From contig JARUXA010000016.1 of the NCBI GenBank assembly GCA_030433805.1, positions 84,489 to 148,488 on the forward strand: 64,000 nt of DNA, in the 5' to 3' direction. Below, in pieces: positions 62,203 through 64,000 of the stretch. Source of the stretch: Sphingomonas sp. PsM26 (GTDB lineage: Bacteria; Pseudomonadota; Alphaproteobacteria; Sphingomonadales; Sphingomonadaceae). Under the pieces are notes generated by a model that saw nothing but the letters and a program-made list of their open reading frames with translations, did no database searches and was not told the origin of the DNA. The position numbers and the translations under genes are program-made. The first letter of the stretch is position 1. Each line of letters starts with the position of its first letter.

Positions 62203-62410
62203 CGTCACCCTGAACTGGTTTCAGGGTCCACCGTGCAACACCGGCAGTCCGCCGTCGTGGAGGGGTGGATGCTGAAACAAGTTCAGCATGACGGCGTCTT
62301 GGGGGCGGGGCGGCGTTTCCGCCACACTGAACGCGTTTCAGGGTCCACCGTGCAACACCGGCTGTCCGCCATTGTGGCGCGGTGGATGCTAAAACGAGTT
62401 CAGCATGACG
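62203..62410. repeat. Two direct copies of a double-hairpin repeat between regulator and kinase
   Basis: Copies at 62203-62293 and about 62322-62410, each preceded by a GGGGCGGCGTTTCC stretch. Every copy has a left hairpin (first copy ACCCTGAA/TTCAGGGT) and a right hairpin (ATGCTGAA/TTCAGCAT), plus GTCCACC/GGTGGA joining the two. CC/GG in the left stem versus TG/CA in the right are compensatory changes. Function unknown. Confidence 0.85.
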
Positions 62411-62436
62411 GGAGAAGGAAGGGGGTCCACCTCTCC

Positions 62437-63096
62437 TCATGCCGCGATGATCCGATACCCGCGGCCGCGCACCGTTTCGATCAGGTCCGCGCCGATCTTC
62501 TTGCGCAACCGCCCGACGATCACCTCGAGCGAGTTCGAATCGGGATCCGCATCGCCCTCGTAGATATGCTCCATCAAGTCGAGCCGCTCGACCACCACAC
62601 CCTTGCGCAGCATCAGCGTCGACAGCACGCGCCATTCGAGCGCGGTGAGGCGCAGCGGAAGCCCGTCGCGCTCGACCTGCCCGGTCTGCGCATCAAACGT
62701 GATCGGCCCACACACGATTCGTGCTGCCGCATGCCCAGCCGAGCGCCTTACTAACGCACGCAGCCGCATCACCAGCTCCTCGATCCGGAACGGCTTGGTC
62801 AGATAATCATCTGCGCCCGCGCGAAACCCCGCGACCTTTTCGGACCAGCCATCGCGCGCGGTAAGGATCAGCACCGGCAACGCCCGCCCGGCGGCGCGCC
62901 ATTCCTCGAGCACGGTGATTCCCGATTTGCGCGGCAATCCGAGGTCGAGCACCGCCGCGTCATAGCTTTCGGTATCGCCGAGATGCGCGCCGTCCTCGCC
63001 ATTCGCGGCGACATCCACCGCGAAATGTTCGGCACGCAACGCTTTGGCGGTCGCCTCAGCCAGTGCGGCGTCGTCCTCGACCAGCAGGATACGCAT
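62437..63096 (-). CDS. OmpR-family response regulator
   Basis: A 219-residue transcription regulator. The receiver begins MRILLVEDDAALAEATAKAL and has the phospho-acceptor Asp in DAAVLDLGLPRKSGITVLEEW, with LPVLILTARDGWSEKVAGF and ADDYLTKPFRIEELVMRLR. The winged-helix output includes LTALEWRVLSTLMLRKGVVV, and ends GRLRKKIGADLIETVRGRGYRI. It is the first gene of the pair with the kinase and divergent from the OB-fold/collagen-like gene. A palindrome between them may be its target. Confidence 0.95.
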   Translation of the reverse strand: MRILLVEDDAALAEATAKALRAEHFAVDVAANGEDGAHLGDTESYDAAVLDLGLPRKSGITVLEEWRAAGRALPVLILTARDGWSEKVAGFRAGADDYLTKPFRIEELVMRLRALVRRSAGHAAARIVCGPITFDAQTGQVERDGLPLRLTALEWRVLSTLMLRKGVVVERLDLMEHIYEGDADPDSNSLEVIVGRLRKKIGADLIETVRGRGYRIIAA

Positions 63097-63173
63097 AAGG
63101 CGGCTCTTTCGTTCGCGGCGGCGGGGCGGGATGCCGCGGCAATAATCCGGCTAACTTGCCGGTCTAAACCCAA

Positions 63174-63193
63174 ACTGAACCGCAAGGTTCAGT
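63174..63193. promoter_or_regulatory. Palindrome between the response regulator and the secreted protein gene
   Basis: ACTGAACC-GCAA-GGTTCAGT, a perfect 8-bp inverted repeat with a 4-nt centre. It lies 78 nt from the regulator start and 54 nt from the start of the exported protein, in the divergent promoter region, so it is a likely operator for one or both. Confidence 0.5.
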
Positions 63194-63246
63194 GGGCCGG
63201 GGGCACGACTCGGTAAAAGGCTGCATACCAACCAAGGAGCTTACCG

Positions 63247-63885
63247 ATGACCGAAGACACAACCACTCCCTCGCGCCGCAAGATTTCGACCCGCGGCGCG
63301 CTGATCGCGGCAGCCTTGCTCGCGGTTGGGGTCGGCGGCGGCGCGACTGTCGCGCAGATGACCGCACCGTCGGTCGAAATGGCCCCGATCAAGCCCGTCG
63401 CGATCCGCTCGCTCAGCGACACCGGCAACGTCGTCACCGTGCGCGGCAAGGTCGCCGAAATCTACGGGCCGATGTTCATCCTGTCCGACGGCAGCGGGCG
63501 CGCATTGGTCGAGGGCGGACGCCAGACCGACGGCACCAGCCTGATCGGCGTCGGGCAGACGGTGAGCATCCAAGGCCGGTACGGCCGCGGGATGCTCCAC
63601 GCGTCGTTCCTCGTCGGCGCCGACGGTAAGGTAACCGCGCTCCGCCCGATGCCGCCGCGTGGCGGGCGTGGTGGTCCGCATGGCCCTGGTGGACCCGGCG
63701 GTCCGGGCGGACCCGGTGGCCCTGGCGGTCCTGACGGCCCCGATGGTCCGGACGGCGCCGGCATGGCCCCCCCGCCGCCACCGCCCGCCGCCGCCGGGAC
63801 GACGGCACCGGCTGCCCCCACCGGCAGCGCGCCGGTCGCGGCTCCTGCGGCCGCCCCCGCGGCAACCGGCAACACCGCCGCATAA
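63247..63885 (+). CDS. Exported protein with OB-like fold and collagen-like Gly-X-Y tail
   Basis: A 212-residue protein starting at the ATG at 63247 with AAGGAG close upstream. A membrane/signal segment (ALIAAALLAVGVGGGATVAQM) precedes a beta-rich OB-like domain (VTVRGKVAEIYGPMFILSDGSGRALV, QTVSIQGRYGRGML, VGADGKVTAL), recalling periplasmic BOF proteins. The C-terminus is Gly-X-Y rich (GPGGPGGPGG, then GPDGPDGPDG), collagen-like, followed by a Pro/Ala-rich tail. It faces the two-component system and is probably controlled by it. The tail suggests an envelope or surface role, but this is inference. Confidence 0.75.
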   Translation: MTEDTTTPSRRKISTRGALIAAALLAVGVGGGATVAQMTAPSVEMAPIKPVAIRSLSDTGNVVTVRGKVAEIYGPMFILSDGSGRALVEGGRQTDGTSLIGVGQTVSIQGRYGRGMLHASFLVGADGKVTALRPMPPRGGRGGPHGPGGPGGPGGPGGPGGPDGPDGPDGAGMAPPPPPPAAAGTTAPAAPTGSAPVAAPAAAPAATGNTAA

Positions 63886-63891
63886 ACACGA

Positions 63892-63960
63892 AAGGCCGCG
63901 CGGACGTGTCCCCCCGGGCGTCTGCCGTGGGTGCCCCCCCCCCGGTGGCTATGCGGCCTT
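63892..63960. other. Long inverted repeat behind the collagen-like gene
   Basis: AAGGCCGC (63892-63899) pairs with GCGGCCTT (63953-63960) around a GC- and C-rich 53-nt loop. It may be a weak terminator. No gene is seen from 63886 to the window end. Confidence 0.4.
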
Positions 63961-64000
63961 GCGCCCTGGGTTTGGGCCGCTCGGCGCGGCAAGGCGGTGG

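Noticed and set aside
62203..62410. A CRISPR-like array
   Set aside because: Only two copies, the repeats are hairpins with similar spacers, and no cas gene is present.
63462..63992. A minus-strand gene opposite the collagen-like protein
   Set aside because: It is the complement of the Gly/Pro repeat and has no start signals.

Overview
The window comes from a high-GC alphaproteobacterium of the sphingomonad type, most likely Sphingomonas or a close relative. The supporting signs are three large TonB-dependent receptors, a TorF-type porin, the ileS-lspA-DUF3035 cluster, a CIRCE-controlled groESL, an EcfG-like stress promoter, and GC-rich paired-arm repeats between genes. No tRNA, rRNA, CRISPR array, prophage or classical insertion sequence was found. 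The window opens inside one gene.

Layout. 1-6.8 kb: a carbohydrate-use cluster (GH43 tail, TonB receptor, secreted GH5-like hydrolase, ThuA-like protein). 6.9-11.2 kb: a tight YfiR-like / TonB receptor / chemoreceptor operon on the minus strand. 11.4-16.4 kb: a DUF815 ATPase, a broken small gene, a GDP-mannose synthesis enzyme and a third TonB receptor. 16.6-21.4 kb: groEL and groES under CIRCE, then sppA and an acetyltransferase. 21.4-25.8 kb: a DUF559 nuclease-like gene bracketed by inverted repeats, ileS carrying an in-frame repeat element, lspA and a DUF3035 lipoprotein. 25.9-31.5 kb: porin, metC-like, sseA, an Fe-S photolyase-like gene and queF. 31.6-35.2 kb: a GT4 fusion protein with a GH130 phosphorylase. 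35.2-43 kb: VOC protein, alpha/beta hydrolase, OPT transporter, lipid-kinase-like protein with metallophosphoesterase, and a GAF histidine kinase. 43-49.1 kb: rplM-rpsI, heme A synthase, MerC-like and Zur-like proteins, an acetyltransferase and dxs. 49.1-60.4 kb: nrdB and nrdA, split by about 6.8 kb of unrelated genes, with a low-GC, apparently frameshifted membrane gene just behind nrdB. 60.7-64 kb: a two-component system facing a secreted OB-fold/collagen-like protein.

The most unusual content is the repeats. One family of about 105 bp has two inverted arms. Each arm holds a CCCCTCCCC/GGGGAGGGG hairpin and a four-run G tract fitting a four-tetrad G-quadruplex. Copies lie between genes, on both sides of the DUF559 gene, and in frame inside the essential ileS gene. 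One copy has been interrupted by a second, cloverleaf-like palindromic element. Two further paired-repeat families are present, one showing compensatory base changes in its hairpins.

All functional names rest on reading motifs, lengths and gene order; no database search was possible.
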